Positions 37,822 to 46,757 of a DNA stretch of 64,000 bases are shown here, piece after piece. Both the position numbers and the translations under genes were made by a program. Within the stretch, counting starts at the first letter, position 1; each line of letters begins with the position of its first letter. The notes under the pieces were generated by a model. It was not told where the DNA came from, searched no databases, and was given only the letters and a program-made list of their open reading frames with translations. The stretch spans positions 248,001 through 312,000 of the forward strand of contig NZ_JFFR01000025.1 in the NCBI RefSeq assembly GCF_000695685.1, in the 5' to 3' direction. Source of the stretch: Vibrio fortis (GTDB lineage: Bacteria > Pseudomonadota > Gammaproteobacteria > Enterobacterales > Vibrionaceae).

Positions 37822-38589
37822 CTACTGCGCGACGCGACGAACCTGAATGATCATACCTAGTAGCGGGTGATCTAGGTAGTGGGTTTCAGTACTGCGCATA
37901 CGACGTTTTTGGTCCATACGGTAGCTCTTTAGGAACTCTTCAACTTTTACTGTTGGAGAGATCTCAGTCAAATTGCCTACCTGGATAGTACTGTCGCCGC
38001 CACTGACTGGCGAGTCTAGTTCGATTTGCTGCTCTTGAAGTGTGACTTCACGAACACTTGGTGCTTTCAGATCTAGAGTTGTCTCCGCGTATAGGTAGTG
38101 CTGAACGTAGATTTGCAGCTTACCATCCAGCTCATACAGAGGCTTGTCGATAGTCTCTTCTTTAATACCTTCCGCATTGGCTGCAACAACGGCACTCTTC
38201 TCTGAACCATCAGCGTTAAAAGATTGCGAGTAATCTTTGCCTGCTTGAATACGGAACACTGGTGCTGCATTGCGACCTTCGTCACCTTGGCGCCAAGCGG
38301 TATGCATTAAGACTTCAAATCCTGCGTGTTTGCGCAGCTTTTCTTTCTCATCATTCATCTCATATGCTGAGTAAGGCAACATCTCTACGCCTTTTTGAGC
38401 ACGAAACTGAGAGTTTTGGAAAGAGCCAGCACGCTCAAGAGAGATTTCAGGAAGGCTGTTTGGCCATGATTCATTGACTTGTTCAGCATCAACAGCACGC
38501 TTGAAAATGATCACTTCTATATCAAATTGTCTTTGTGCCAAGCTCGGCATAGAGACTAACAATAGTAGTAGTGGGATCAGTCGTTTCAT
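37822..38589 (-). CDS. csiV: Peptidoglycan-binding protein CsiV
   Basis: A periplasmic protein described in Vibrio cholerae that binds peptidoglycan and supports PBP1A through LpoA. 255 residues with a signal peptide MKRLIPLLLLLVSMPSLAQ. The mature start RQFDIEVIIFKR, the block LRKHAGFEVLMHTAWRQ and the C-terminal RRMRSTETHYLDHPLLGMIIQV fit the family. It follows mfd by 65 bases, as in V. cholerae. Identity is by sequence and synteny. Confidence 0.88.
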   Translation of the reverse strand: MKRLIPLLLLLVSMPSLAQRQFDIEVIIFKRAVDAEQVNESWPNSLPEISLERAGSFQNSQFRAQKGVEMLPYSAYEMNDEKEKLRKHAGFEVLMHTAWRQGDEGRNAAPVFRIQAGKDYSQSFNADGSEKSAVVAANAEGIKEETIDKPLYELDGKLQIYVQHYLYAETTLDLKAPSVREVTLQEQQIELDSPVSGGDSTIQVGNLTEISPTVKVEEFLKSYRMDQKRRMRSTETHYLDHPLLGMIIQVRRVAQ

Positions 38590-38603
38590 TTTTACTCCGT
38601 ATC

Positions 38604-38623
38604 CCAGCCGGAGATCCGGCTGG
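38604..38623. other. Perfect hairpin between mfd and csiV
   Basis: CCAGCCGG and CCGGCTGG pair perfectly around a 4-base loop, but no T tract follows on either strand. It may stabilise or separate the mfd and csiV parts of the message. Confidence 0.6.
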
Positions 38624-38654
38624 ATAAATTAAATGCTCAGTGAAAAGAGTGGAA

Positions 38655-41600
38655 TTAGCTTGCAGGCAGCAAGTTTTGTCTAAATTCGCCCAAAAGATCA
38701 CCGACAAATTGAATTCGCTTCCGTCTGTCTACCAATGGTACCGTAAACTTGAACTTAGTTGGCCCTTCCATTGAAAACTTTTGCGGTTGAGATTGCAATA
38801 GTTTAACAAGGTACGCTGGGTTTATGTCAGCGTCTGGGTAGAATTCTAAGAAACCACCTTTATCGTGAGCTTCAATCTTCTTAGTTTTGATTGCCGCCGC
38901 TGCTAGTTTCAGTTCAGATACTGACAGTAAGTTCTTGGTCGCATCAGGTAGTACACCAAAGCGATCGATAAGTTCGACTTTTAGTTCAGCCAATTCGTCA
39001 TTGTTGGCCACACTAGCGATGCGTTTGTATGTTGACAAGCGGGTGTTGATGTCTGGGATGTAGTCGTCTGGCAATAGCGCAGGTAGACGCATCTCAATCT
39101 CTGTTTGCTCGCGAAGAAGATCATCAAGTGACGGCTCTTTACCTTCCTTAAGTGCTTCAACCGCTTGCTCTAACATCTCCATGTACAAACTAAAGCCGAC
39201 CGATTGGATTTGACCACTCTGCTCATCACCAAGTAGTTCACCGGCACCACGGATCTCTAAATCATGAGTCGCTAGCGTGAAACCAGCGCCAAGATCTTCG
39301 AGTGAAGCAATGGCATCAAGTCGCTTAATCGCATCTTTGGTCATCGCTTTTGGGGGCGGCGTTAATAGGTATGCATACGCTTGGTGGTGTGAACGACCTA
39401 CACGGCCACGCAACTGGTGTAGTTGCGCCAAACCGAGATTGTCCGCTCTATCCATTAGGATGGTGTTAGCCGTTGGTACGTCGATACCGGTTTCAATGAT
39501 GGTCGTACACACCAGTAGATTAAAGCGCTGGTGGTAGAAATCATTCATGATGCGTTCTAACTCGCGTTCACGCATCTGACCATGAGCGACCGTTACGCGG
39601 GCTTCTGGAATCAGTTTTTGTAGCGACTCTGCGGTCTTTTCTATGGTGTCGACTTGATTATGTAAGAAGTAGACCTGACCACCACGCATGATTTCACGCA
39701 GTACCGCTTCCCTTATCACTGCATCATCACTTTGACGGACAAAGGTTTTAATAGCCAATCGTCGAGCTGGTGGTGTCGCGATGATGGAAAGGTCACGCAT
39801 GCCACTCATCGCCATATTCAGTGTTCTTGGAATTGGCGTTGCAGTTAGGGTGAGGATATCTACATCAGCACGCATCGCTTTAACTTTTTCTTTTTGTCGA
39901 ACGCCGAAACGGTGTTCTTCGTCGACAATCAGCAAGCCAAGGTCGTGGAATTTGATATCACTTGAAAGCAGTTTGTGCGTACCAACCACAATATCGACTT
40001 TGCCTTCAGCAACGTCGGCAAGGATCTGTTTCTGCTCTTTCGCTGACTTAAAGCGCGAAAGTACTTCGACACGAATCGGTAAATTAGCGAAGCGATCTCT
40101 GAAGTTCTCGAAATGCTGTTGTGCTAGCAGGGTAGTGGGTACCAGCACCGCAACTTGTTTTTCGTTATCGGTACAGACAAATGCTGCGCGCATTGCCACT
40201 TCTGTTTTACCGAAGCCCACATCACCACACACCAGTCTATCCATAGCCTTTGGTTGGCACATGTCAGACATAACGGCATTAATGGCCATCGATTGGTCAT
40301 CGGTTTCTTCAAATGGGAAGCCCGCTTTAAAGGTGGCGTATTGGCCACGGTCTAATACAAATTTATAGCCCGGCTTTAGCTCACGTTTGGCGTATACATC
40401 AAGAAGTTCTGCAGCAACATCTCGCACTTTCTCTGCGGCACGCTTACGCGCTTTCTGCCACGCTTCGCCACCGAGTTTGTGTAGAGGGGCTGTCTCTTCC
40501 GCGCCACCTGAGTAGCGGCCAATAAGGTTTAGTGAAGCAACCGGAACGTAAAGCTTGGCATCGTTTTGATACTCAAGTGTTACGTATTCGGTTTTCATAC
40601 CACCAGCTTCGAGAGTTTGTAAGCCAATATAACGGCCGATACCGTGGTCGATGTGAACCACAGGTTGCCCAGGTTTTAGCTCCGCAAGGTGACGAATAAC
40701 CGTGTCGCTGTTAACGCTCTTTTTGTCTTTCTTGCGGCGCTGAATGACTCGGTCACCAAGGAGGTCACTTTCACAGATGAAGGCAAGCTCACGTTGGTTA
40801 TCGATAAAGCCATGCTCAGCAGAACCGAGGACGAGGTTGAACTTATCTTTCTCTGACAATGATTGCAGCAGAGTTTCGACTTCGACAGGACGTATCTTGA
40901 TGCCCTGTAATAGTTCACATAATGCTTCTCGTCGACCTTGAGACTCTACCGAGAATACGATCTTGCCAGAGAAAGATTCTGTGAATTTACGTAGGTTAGC
41001 AAGCGGCTCTTTGTTCTGATGTTGGACACTAAGATCTGGTAGTGCTGAAACAGGTAGGTTTGTACGTCCCGCTTTCTCCTCTAAGCTTTCAATGCTAAGC
41101 ACCACTTGTGCTTTTTGCTTAAAGTGACTAAACAGCTCATCTTTTTTCAGCCAAAGTTGGTCAGGCGATAACAATGGACGTAATGGGTCGACACCGCGCT
41201 GCTCGTAGCGATGTTCTACGTCAGATAGGAAGGTATCGACAGCTTGTTCGATATCACCCAGTGCCAAGATTTGTGTGTCGTCCGCGACATAGTCAAACAA
41301 GGTTTCGGTTTGATCAAAGAAAAGCGGTTGCCAATATTCAATACCCGCAGGCCATGTACCTTTAGAGACCTGCATATAAACAGATTCAGGCTCGCGACGC
41401 GCTTCGAATTGCTGACGCCAGCGAATGCGAAAGTCTTCGATTGCCGAATCTGATGTTGGAAACTCATGAGCAGGAAGAAGACGGATCTCATCAATATCGG
41501 CGATTGAGCGCTGATTTTCCGGATCAAAGGTACGAATGGTATCGATCTCATCATCAAAAAAGTCGATACGATATGGGTCTTTACTGCCCATTGGGAACAG

Positions 41601-42116
41601 ATCTAAGATCGAGCCTCGACTGGCGTATTCACCCGGACCAAATACCTGATCAACATAACGATAGCCAGATTTCTCAAGCTGTAGGCGCAGTTTTTCTAGT
41701 GAGTATAGGTCGCCTGTTTTTACCATTAGGGTGTGTTGAAGCAGGAACTCTCTTGGCGACTGGCGTTGCAATAGCGTGCTGATCGGTACAATCGTGATCC
41801 CGTTTTTTAGAGTCGGCAACGCATACAGGTGAGCAATACGGTCAGAAATGATCTCTTGGTGAGGAGAGAAGCTATCGTAGGGCAGTGTTTCCCAGTCAGG
41901 AAATAGGTTTACTGAATGCTGGGTAAACTGCTCGATCTCGGACTGTAATTTGAGAGCAATTTGTGGGTCGGGTACCGCGAGCAATGTATGGCTGTTATGT
42001 TGTTCAGCTAGGCCAGCGATAGAGGCTGCCAGTGAAGAGCCAATTAGATTACCTAAATGTTTTTTGTCCCCTGCGCCGCTTGGCGTCGGTAACGTAAAAA
42101 TCGATGTATCGGTCAT
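38655..42116 (-). CDS. mfd: Transcription-repair coupling factor
   Basis: A DNA translocase that removes stalled RNA polymerase and recruits UvrAB. 1153 residues. Domains in order: UvrB-like region (about 1-330), RNA polymerase-interacting domain with GQPVVHIDHGIGRYIGL near residue 480, SF2 helicase lobes with Walker A GDVGFGKTE near 630 and DEEHRFGVRQKEK, the translocation (TRG) motif, and a C-terminal UvrA-gating domain. It lies six bases after the PilZ gene, so the two are probably co-transcribed. Confidence 0.97.
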   Translation of the reverse strand: MTDTSIFTLPTPSGAGDKKHLGNLIGSSLAASIAGLAEQHNSHTLLAVPDPQIALKLQSEIEQFTQHSVNLFPDWETLPYDSFSPHQEIISDRIAHLYALPTLKNGITIVPISTLLQRQSPREFLLQHTLMVKTGDLYSLEKLRLQLEKSGYRYVDQVFGPGEYASRGSILDLFPMGSKDPYRIDFFDDEIDTIRTFDPENQRSIADIDEIRLLPAHEFPTSDSAIEDFRIRWRQQFEARREPESVYMQVSKGTWPAGIEYWQPLFFDQTETLFDYVADDTQILALGDIEQAVDTFLSDVEHRYEQRGVDPLRPLLSPDQLWLKKDELFSHFKQKAQVVLSIESLEEKAGRTNLPVSALPDLSVQHQNKEPLANLRKFTESFSGKIVFSVESQGRREALCELLQGIKIRPVEVETLLQSLSEKDKFNLVLGSAEHGFIDNQRELAFICESDLLGDRVIQRRKKDKKSVNSDTVIRHLAELKPGQPVVHIDHGIGRYIGLQTLEAGGMKTEYVTLEYQNDAKLYVPVASLNLIGRYSGGAEETAPLHKLGGEAWQKARKRAAEKVRDVAAELLDVYAKRELKPGYKFVLDRGQYATFKAGFPFEETDDQSMAINAVMSDMCQPKAMDRLVCGDVGFGKTEVAMRAAFVCTDNEKQVAVLVPTTLLAQQHFENFRDRFANLPIRVEVLSRFKSAKEQKQILADVAEGKVDIVVGTHKLLSSDIKFHDLGLLIVDEEHRFGVRQKEKVKAMRADVDILTLTATPIPRTLNMAMSGMRDLSIIATPPARRLAIKTFVRQSDDAVIREAVLREIMRGGQVYFLHNQVDTIEKTAESLQKLIPEARVTVAHGQMRERELERIMNDFYHQRFNLLVCTTIIETGIDVPTANTILMDRADNLGLAQLHQLRGRVGRSHHQAYAYLLTPPPKAMTKDAIKRLDAIASLEDLGAGFTLATHDLEIRGAGELLGDEQSGQIQSVGFSLYMEMLEQAVEALKEGKEPSLDDLLREQTEIEMRLPALLPDDYIPDINTRLSTYKRIASVANNDELAELKVELIDRFGVLPDATKNLLSVSELKLAAAAIKTKKIEAHDKGGFLEFYPDADINPAYLVKLLQSQPQKFSMEGPTKFKFTVPLVDRRKRIQFVGDLLGEFRQNLLPAS

Positions 42117-42121
42117 GGGAT

Positions 42122-42691
42122 TTACTTGTTATCTCGATCGAGTGAGCGTTGACGAAGCAGTTTCTGTTGTTGATGTAAGGCTGCTTTGATCAAAAGATCT
42201 TGGTCTGTATCGCGCAGGTGCGCATATTTAAATAGAACTTCAAATCCGCCGTCTCTTGGTGCTGAACTGCTTACTTGAGCGTAGCAATATACAGCGGCGG
42301 CCGGGTGTTCAAGGAACAACTTAGCTTTTACATACCTTCCCTGAGCGATATCCGACTGAGTAAAGCAAGAGAACTGGCTCGCACCAAAACTGTATGTATG
42401 TGTACGATACTCAGCTTGGTCTTGTTGAGAGAGCATAAAACTGAGCAGTAAGTTGAGCTTAGAGTTTTGAGCATCAAGCAAGCTAATGACGTTTTTGAGA
42501 TCGCTGTTTTTCAACTCTTTACGCGCACTGTCTGCCATTAGATCAAGTTGGCTGAATTCACTCGCTACCACAAACGGGGCCGGAATCTCAGATTCGAATT
42601 GGATTTGCGATGGGAGAACAAAATCTTCAGCCATCGGCTCGATGTTGGCGGTAAGGCTATGGTGGACGGTGAAAAATTCTTGCTCTGTCAT
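42122..42691 (-). CDS. PilZ domain protein (PlzB-like)
   Basis: 189 residues, matching by position the PilZ gene next to mfd in Vibrio cholerae. The N-terminal ~95 residues are helical and poorly conserved. The PilZ-like part begins near EYRTHTYSFGASQFSCFTQSDIAQGRYVKAKLFLEH. The RxxxR c-di-GMP motif is not intact (R-T-H-T-Y) and the usual [DN]xSxxG motif is also altered, so binding is doubtful. The assignment rests on fold pattern and synteny. It is cotranscribed with mfd. Confidence 0.7.
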   Translation of the reverse strand: MTEQEFFTVHHSLTANIEPMAEDFVLPSQIQFESEIPAPFVVASEFSQLDLMADSARKELKNSDLKNVISLLDAQNSKLNLLLSFMLSQQDQAEYRTHTYSFGASQFSCFTQSDIAQGRYVKAKLFLEHPAAAVYCYAQVSSSAPRDGGFEVLFKYAHLRDTDQDLLIKAALHQQQKLLRQRSLDRDNK

Positions 42692-42917
42692 GCTTTAGTT
42701 CCTTGAAGTGATCTATTGATTATCGCTATGTGGCTACAGTAATCAAGGTTGGTATTGGCAAAGTAGCAAATAGTTTGTTTTTGAAGCGAAAATGATGCCT
42801 TGCAGTGCGTCATAGCCCACTAATTCGGTGAATTCACTCTATATTTGCAGTTGACCCCTACACACCGAAAGTAATTCCCGTTACATTAACCCGCAACTCT
42901 ACTCGATGGTTCAAAGT

Positions 42918-44126
42918 ATGTTTCATCCTATTTCAATGTTTATCGGTCTGCGTTATCTAAAAGGCCGTTCAGGGGATCGCTTTAGCCGTTTTGTCTCTTA
43001 TATGTCAACGGCAGGAATCACTATAGGTGTGTTGTCGTTAGTTACTGTTTTGTCAGTAATGAATGGATTCGAAGCGCAGCTCAAAGATCGTATCCTTGGT
43101 GTCTTACCTCAAGCGGTAGTCTATGAAAGTGATGCGAAGACACAGCTCACAGATACGCCTCCAGCCTTCGCTCAACAACTTTCGTTGAACGGGCATGTTG
43201 AACCTTTAGTCCGCAGCGAGGCAGTGATTCAAAGCCCTGCTCAATTGGCGGCGGGTTTGTTGATTGGTATTGAACCTGCTTCTGATGATCCATTGCAAAA
43301 CCACCTTATTGCTGGGCGTTTGTCTTCATTGAAGGCTGGCGAGTATCAGTTATTCCTGGGCCATACATTAGCGCGAAATCTCAAAGTCTCGTTGGGTGAC
43401 AAAGTGCGCCTAATGGTGACTTCAGCCAGCCAATATACGCCATTAGGTCGAATTCCAAGTCAGCGCAATTTTACCGTCGCTGGTATTTTTAATACGGGTT
43501 CGGATATCGATGCTCAATTAATGGTGACTCACATTGAAGATGCTGGCCGCTTAATGCGCTTTAAGTCGGATACTATCTCGGGCTGGAGACTGTTTTTTGA
43601 AGACCCATTTGTCGTCGCAGATTTGGCTGAACAGCCTTTACCTGAAGGTTGGGAGTGGAGTGACTGGCGTGACCAACGTGGTGAGTTGTTTCAAGCCGTT
43701 CGTATGGAAAAAAACATGATGGGCCTGATGCTTGGCTTGATCATCGGGGTTGCCGCTTTCAATATTATTTCGGCCTTGATTATGGTGGTAATGGAGAAGC
43801 AATCCGAAGTGGCGATTCTTAAAACACAAGGTATGTCTGATGGACAAGTGATGGGGATATTCATGGTTCAAGGGGCGAGTAGTGGAGTGATTGGTGCTCT
43901 CTCTGGCGGTATCTTGGGCGTTGTATTGGCGATGAATCTCAATACCGTTCTAGAAGTTATGGGGGTCGCCTTGTTCTCGTTTGGTGGCAGTTTGCCAATC
44001 TTGATTAATCCTATTCAAATTGTCGTGGTCGTTGTTTTAGCGATCGCACTTAGTCTAATTGCGACGGTATTCCCATCTTATCGCGCATCTTCTGTTAAAC
44101 CTGCTGAGGCTCTTCGTTATGAGTAA
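42918..44126 (+). CDS. lolC: Lipoprotein-releasing ABC transporter permease LolC
   Basis: A subunit of the LolCDE complex that extracts outer-membrane lipoproteins from the inner membrane and passes them to LolA. 402 residues: one N-terminal membrane segment, a large periplasmic domain (about 50-265) and three C-terminal segments with FtsX-type sequence. The block [32 protein letters not shown] is diagnostic. ATG at 42918 is preferred because E. coli LolC starts at this point; an ATG at 42906 is possible. It overlaps lolD by eight bases. Confidence 0.94.
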   Translation: MFHPISMFIGLRYLKGRSGDRFSRFVSYMSTAGITIGVLSLVTVLSVMNGFEAQLKDRILGVLPQAVVYESDAKTQLTDTPPAFAQQLSLNGHVEPLVRSEAVIQSPAQLAAGLLIGIEPASDDPLQNHLIAGRLSSLKAGEYQLFLGHTLARNLKVSLGDKVRLMVTSASQYTPLGRIPSQRNFTVAGIFNTGSDIDAQLMVTHIEDAGRLMRFKSDTISGWRLFFEDPFVVADLAEQPLPEGWEWSDWRDQRGELFQAVRMEKNMMGLMLGLIIGVAAFNIISALIMVVMEKQSEVAILKTQGMSDGQVMGIFMVQGASSGVIGALSGGILGVVLAMNLNTVLEVMGVALFSFGGSLPILINPIQIVVVVVLAIALSLIATVFPSYRASSVKPAEALRYE

Positions 44127-44811
44127 TTTTCTTCAATGTCGCGACATCCGTAAAACATATCGCGAAGGCTCACTCGATACTGAAGTACTAAAAGGCGTGA
44201 GCTTTGATATTGAGCAGGGTGAACTGGTTTCGATTATCGGAACGTCAGGATCGGGCAAAAGTACCTTGCTACACATCTTGGGTGCACTTGATGATGCGTC
44301 ATCGGGAAGTGTCCACTTTCTAGAACAAGATCTCGCGGCGCTTAGCTCGAACAAGCAAGCTAAGTTGCGCAATCAGCATTTAGGTTTCGTCTATCAATTC
44401 CATCATTTGCTTGCGGACTTCTCTGCCTTAGAAAACGTTGCTATGCCTCTTCTTATTGGTGGCGTAAAACCGAGCCAAGCTAAAAAAGAGGCGGCTGCTT
44501 TGTTAGATAAGGTTGGGCTGAGTCATCGAGTCGATCATCGCCCATCGGAATTGTCTGGTGGTGAAAGGCAGCGTGTAGCGATTGCTCGAGCTTTAGTGAA
44601 CAAGCCTTCGCTAGTACTGGCAGATGAACCTACCGGTAACCTTGACCACGCGACGGCACTCTCTATTTACGACCTAATGCGAGAGCTAAATCGTGAATAT
44701 AATACGGCCTTTTTAGTTGTCACTCATGATGGCGAACTAGCCGCTAAAATGGATCGCCAGCTACATATGCAAGATGGACTGCTGGTGGATGTGAATGAGG
44801 AGGTGAATTAG
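44119..44811 (+). CDS. lolD: Lipoprotein-releasing ABC transporter ATPase LolD
   Basis: The ATPase that powers LolCE. 230 residues with Walker [10 protein letters not shown] near residue 43, signature LSGGERQR and Walker [11 protein letters not shown]. The start [26 protein letters not shown] fits the family. ATG at 44119 overlaps the lolC stop, and the stop overlaps the lolE start, so all three are translationally coupled. Confidence 0.96.
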   Translation: MSNFLQCRDIRKTYREGSLDTEVLKGVSFDIEQGELVSIIGTSGSGKSTLLHILGALDDASSGSVHFLEQDLAALSSNKQAKLRNQHLGFVYQFHHLLADFSALENVAMPLLIGGVKPSQAKKEAAALLDKVGLSHRVDHRPSELSGGERQRVAIARALVNKPSLVLADEPTGNLDHATALSIYDLMRELNREYNTAFLVVTHDGELAAKMDRQLHMQDGLLVDVNEEVN

Positions 44812-46055
44812 TGTTTGCCTCTTTATCTCTTTTGATTGGTGGGCGATTTAGCCGTGCTAAACAGCGCGACAAGATGGTCTCTTTTATTTCACTCTCTTCA
44901 ACCGTGGGTATCGCAGTGGGTGTTGCGGTGATCATTATTGGTTTATCGGCGATGAATGGCTTTGAGCGCGAGCTTGAGTCTCGAGTGCTTTCGGTTATCT
45001 CACACGGTGAATTTGAAGGCGTTAATGAACCGATTGAGCGCTGGCAGCATGTGATTGACGAATCCGTGAGTCATGAAAAAGTATTGGCTGCAGCGCCTTA
45101 CGTAAAAATTACAGCTCTAGCGGAACGCGGAAAAGAGCTTAAGGCGATTGAAGTTCGTGGAATCGATCCAGAGCTGGAATCACAGGTATCGAGCCTAGGC
45201 AACTTTATCGACAAGTCGGTTTGGCAATCATTTAACAGTGGCGAACAAAAAGTCATTCTTGGCTCGGGAGTAGCGGATACGATAGGGGCCAAAGTAGGGG
45301 ACTACTTAACCTTGATGATTCCAACGGCGAATGGTTCCGTTAAGGTTCAAGCGCCAAAGCGTGTACGAGTAAAAGTAGCGGGGCTATTGACCCTTAATGG
45401 ACAGATAGACCATAACTTAGCGCTTGTGCCGTTAAAGGATGCACAGACCTACGCCAAGTTGGGCAATGCTGTTACCGGCGTTTCACTTAAGGTGAATGAC
45501 GTTCTCAACGCGAATAACATTGTGCGCGAAGTCGGCAACCAATTGGATGTGTATGTATATCTAAGAAGTTGGCAGCAAAAGTATGGCTTCTTGTACCGAG
45601 ATATTCAGTTAGTACGTACCATCATGTACTTGGTTATGGTCTTGGTTATTGGTGTGGCTTGTTTCAATATCGTATCAACACTGATGATGGCAGTGAAAGA
45701 CCGGGCTTCAGAGATTGCCATTTTAAGAACCATGGGGGCTTCCGATGGGTTGGTGAAACGTATTTTTGTTTGGCAGGGTGCGTTCTCAGGTGTGTTGGGT
45801 AGCTTAGTCGGTAGCGTTATTGGTGTATTAGTGGCACTCAATCTCACTCACTTGATAAAAGGGTTAGAGGCGCTTATTGACCACCAGTTCTTATCAGGGA
45901 ATATCTACTTTGTGGACTTCTTGCCTTCACAACTAGATATGATGGATGTGTTGGTGGTGTCTGGTACCGCGGTCGTCTTGAGCCTATTGGCGACCCTCTA
46001 TCCCGCTTCTCGAGCTGCGAAGCTAAATCCAGCAGCAGTACTAAGTTCAAAGTAA
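44811..46055 (+). CDS. lolE: Lipoprotein-releasing ABC transporter permease LolE
   Basis: The second permease of LolCDE. 414 residues with the same topology as LolC (N-terminal segment, periplasmic domain, three C-terminal segments). The N terminus is LSLLIGGRFSRAKQRDKMVSFISLSSTVGIAVGVAVIIIGLSAMNGFE. The start is GTG in the sequence TAGTG shared with the lolD stop, preceded by GAGGAGG. Confidence 0.95.
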   Translation: MFASLSLLIGGRFSRAKQRDKMVSFISLSSTVGIAVGVAVIIIGLSAMNGFERELESRVLSVISHGEFEGVNEPIERWQHVIDESVSHEKVLAAAPYVKITALAERGKELKAIEVRGIDPELESQVSSLGNFIDKSVWQSFNSGEQKVILGSGVADTIGAKVGDYLTLMIPTANGSVKVQAPKRVRVKVAGLLTLNGQIDHNLALVPLKDAQTYAKLGNAVTGVSLKVNDVLNANNIVREVGNQLDVYVYLRSWQQKYGFLYRDIQLVRTIMYLVMVLVIGVACFNIVSTLMMAVKDRASEIAILRTMGASDGLVKRIFVWQGAFSGVLGSLVGSVIGVLVALNLTHLIKGLEALIDHQFLSGNIYFVDFLPSQLDMMDVLVVSGTAVVLSLLATLYPASRAAKLNPAAVLSSK

Positions 46056-46072
46056 TTACTTACTAACGGTAT

Positions 46073-46103
46073 AAAAAAAAGGATCCCAACTGGGATCCTT
46101 TTT
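46073..46103. terminator. Bidirectional terminator after lolE
   Basis: GGATCCC/GGGATCC around AACT is flanked by A8 on the left and T5 on the right, able to stop both lolE and the opposing gene. Confidence 0.9.
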
Positions 46104-46231
46104 CGTTTTCTTTATTTATTGCTAGCGCTATTACTGAAAAAGCATGCAACAGAGTTTTAATTTTTGCTTCACAGCTCTGCTTTCATTGTTTTATTAACCG
46201 TGAAGCGAAGCTTATCGTGACAGTCTGATAC

Positions 46232-46741
46232 CTATCTAACTTGTCTTTTCTTCCAGCTTCTTACAACGGAATATCGCCACAGTCCACGGATTCCGAAGTA
46301 GCCGATCATTGCTGAAACGATGCCACAGATTAAGCAACCAAGCAGGAACGGAGGACCAATAGTACTCATTTGAGCAAGAATGAAGTCCCAAGAAAGTTCA
46401 AAGTGGAATGGTTGAGGTGGGACATGCATTACGAACGCACCGACCTTGTAAGCAAAATAAAATAGGACAGGCATGGTAACTGGGTTACTTACCCAAACCA
46501 AGGCAACTGCCAGTGGCAGGTTTACGCCACACATAACGGCAAGGCCTGCAGACATGATCATTTGGCTTGGTAGCGGAACAAACGCCATAAATAGACCCAC
46601 AGCAAACGCACCTGCGGCTGAACGTCGATTTAAGCACCATAAATTTGGGTTATATAGCACGTTGCCAAAAACTTTTAATGCTTTCTGACGCTTGATGAGC
46701 TCATGGTCAGGCATAAAACGCTTAATAAACTTTCTTGGCAT
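46232..46741 (-). CDS. DUF2062 domain membrane protein
   Basis: 169 residues with the DUF2062 block NRRSAAGAFAVGLFMAFVPLPSQMIMSAGLAVMCGVNLPLAVALVWVSNPVTMPVLFYFAY and two to three membrane segments after a basic N terminus MPRKFIKRFMPDHELIKRQK. The start ATG at 46741 lies only 16 bases from the comEC start on the other strand, and no Shine-Dalgarno sequence is visible. Function is unknown. Confidence 0.88.
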   Translation of the reverse strand: MPRKFIKRFMPDHELIKRQKALKVFGNVLYNPNLWCLNRRSAAGAFAVGLFMAFVPLPSQMIMSAGLAVMCGVNLPLAVALVWVSNPVTMPVLFYFAYKVGAFVMHVPPQPFHFELSWDFILAQMSTIGPPFLLGCLICGIVSAMIGYFGIRGLWRYSVVRSWKKRQVR

Positions 46742-46757
46742 ATAGGAAGTAACTCTT

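Noticed and set aside
42692..42917. A gene or clear promoter in the gap between the PilZ gene and lolC
   Set aside because: A TTGACC at 42851 has no -10 partner at normal spacing and no coding frame is credible.
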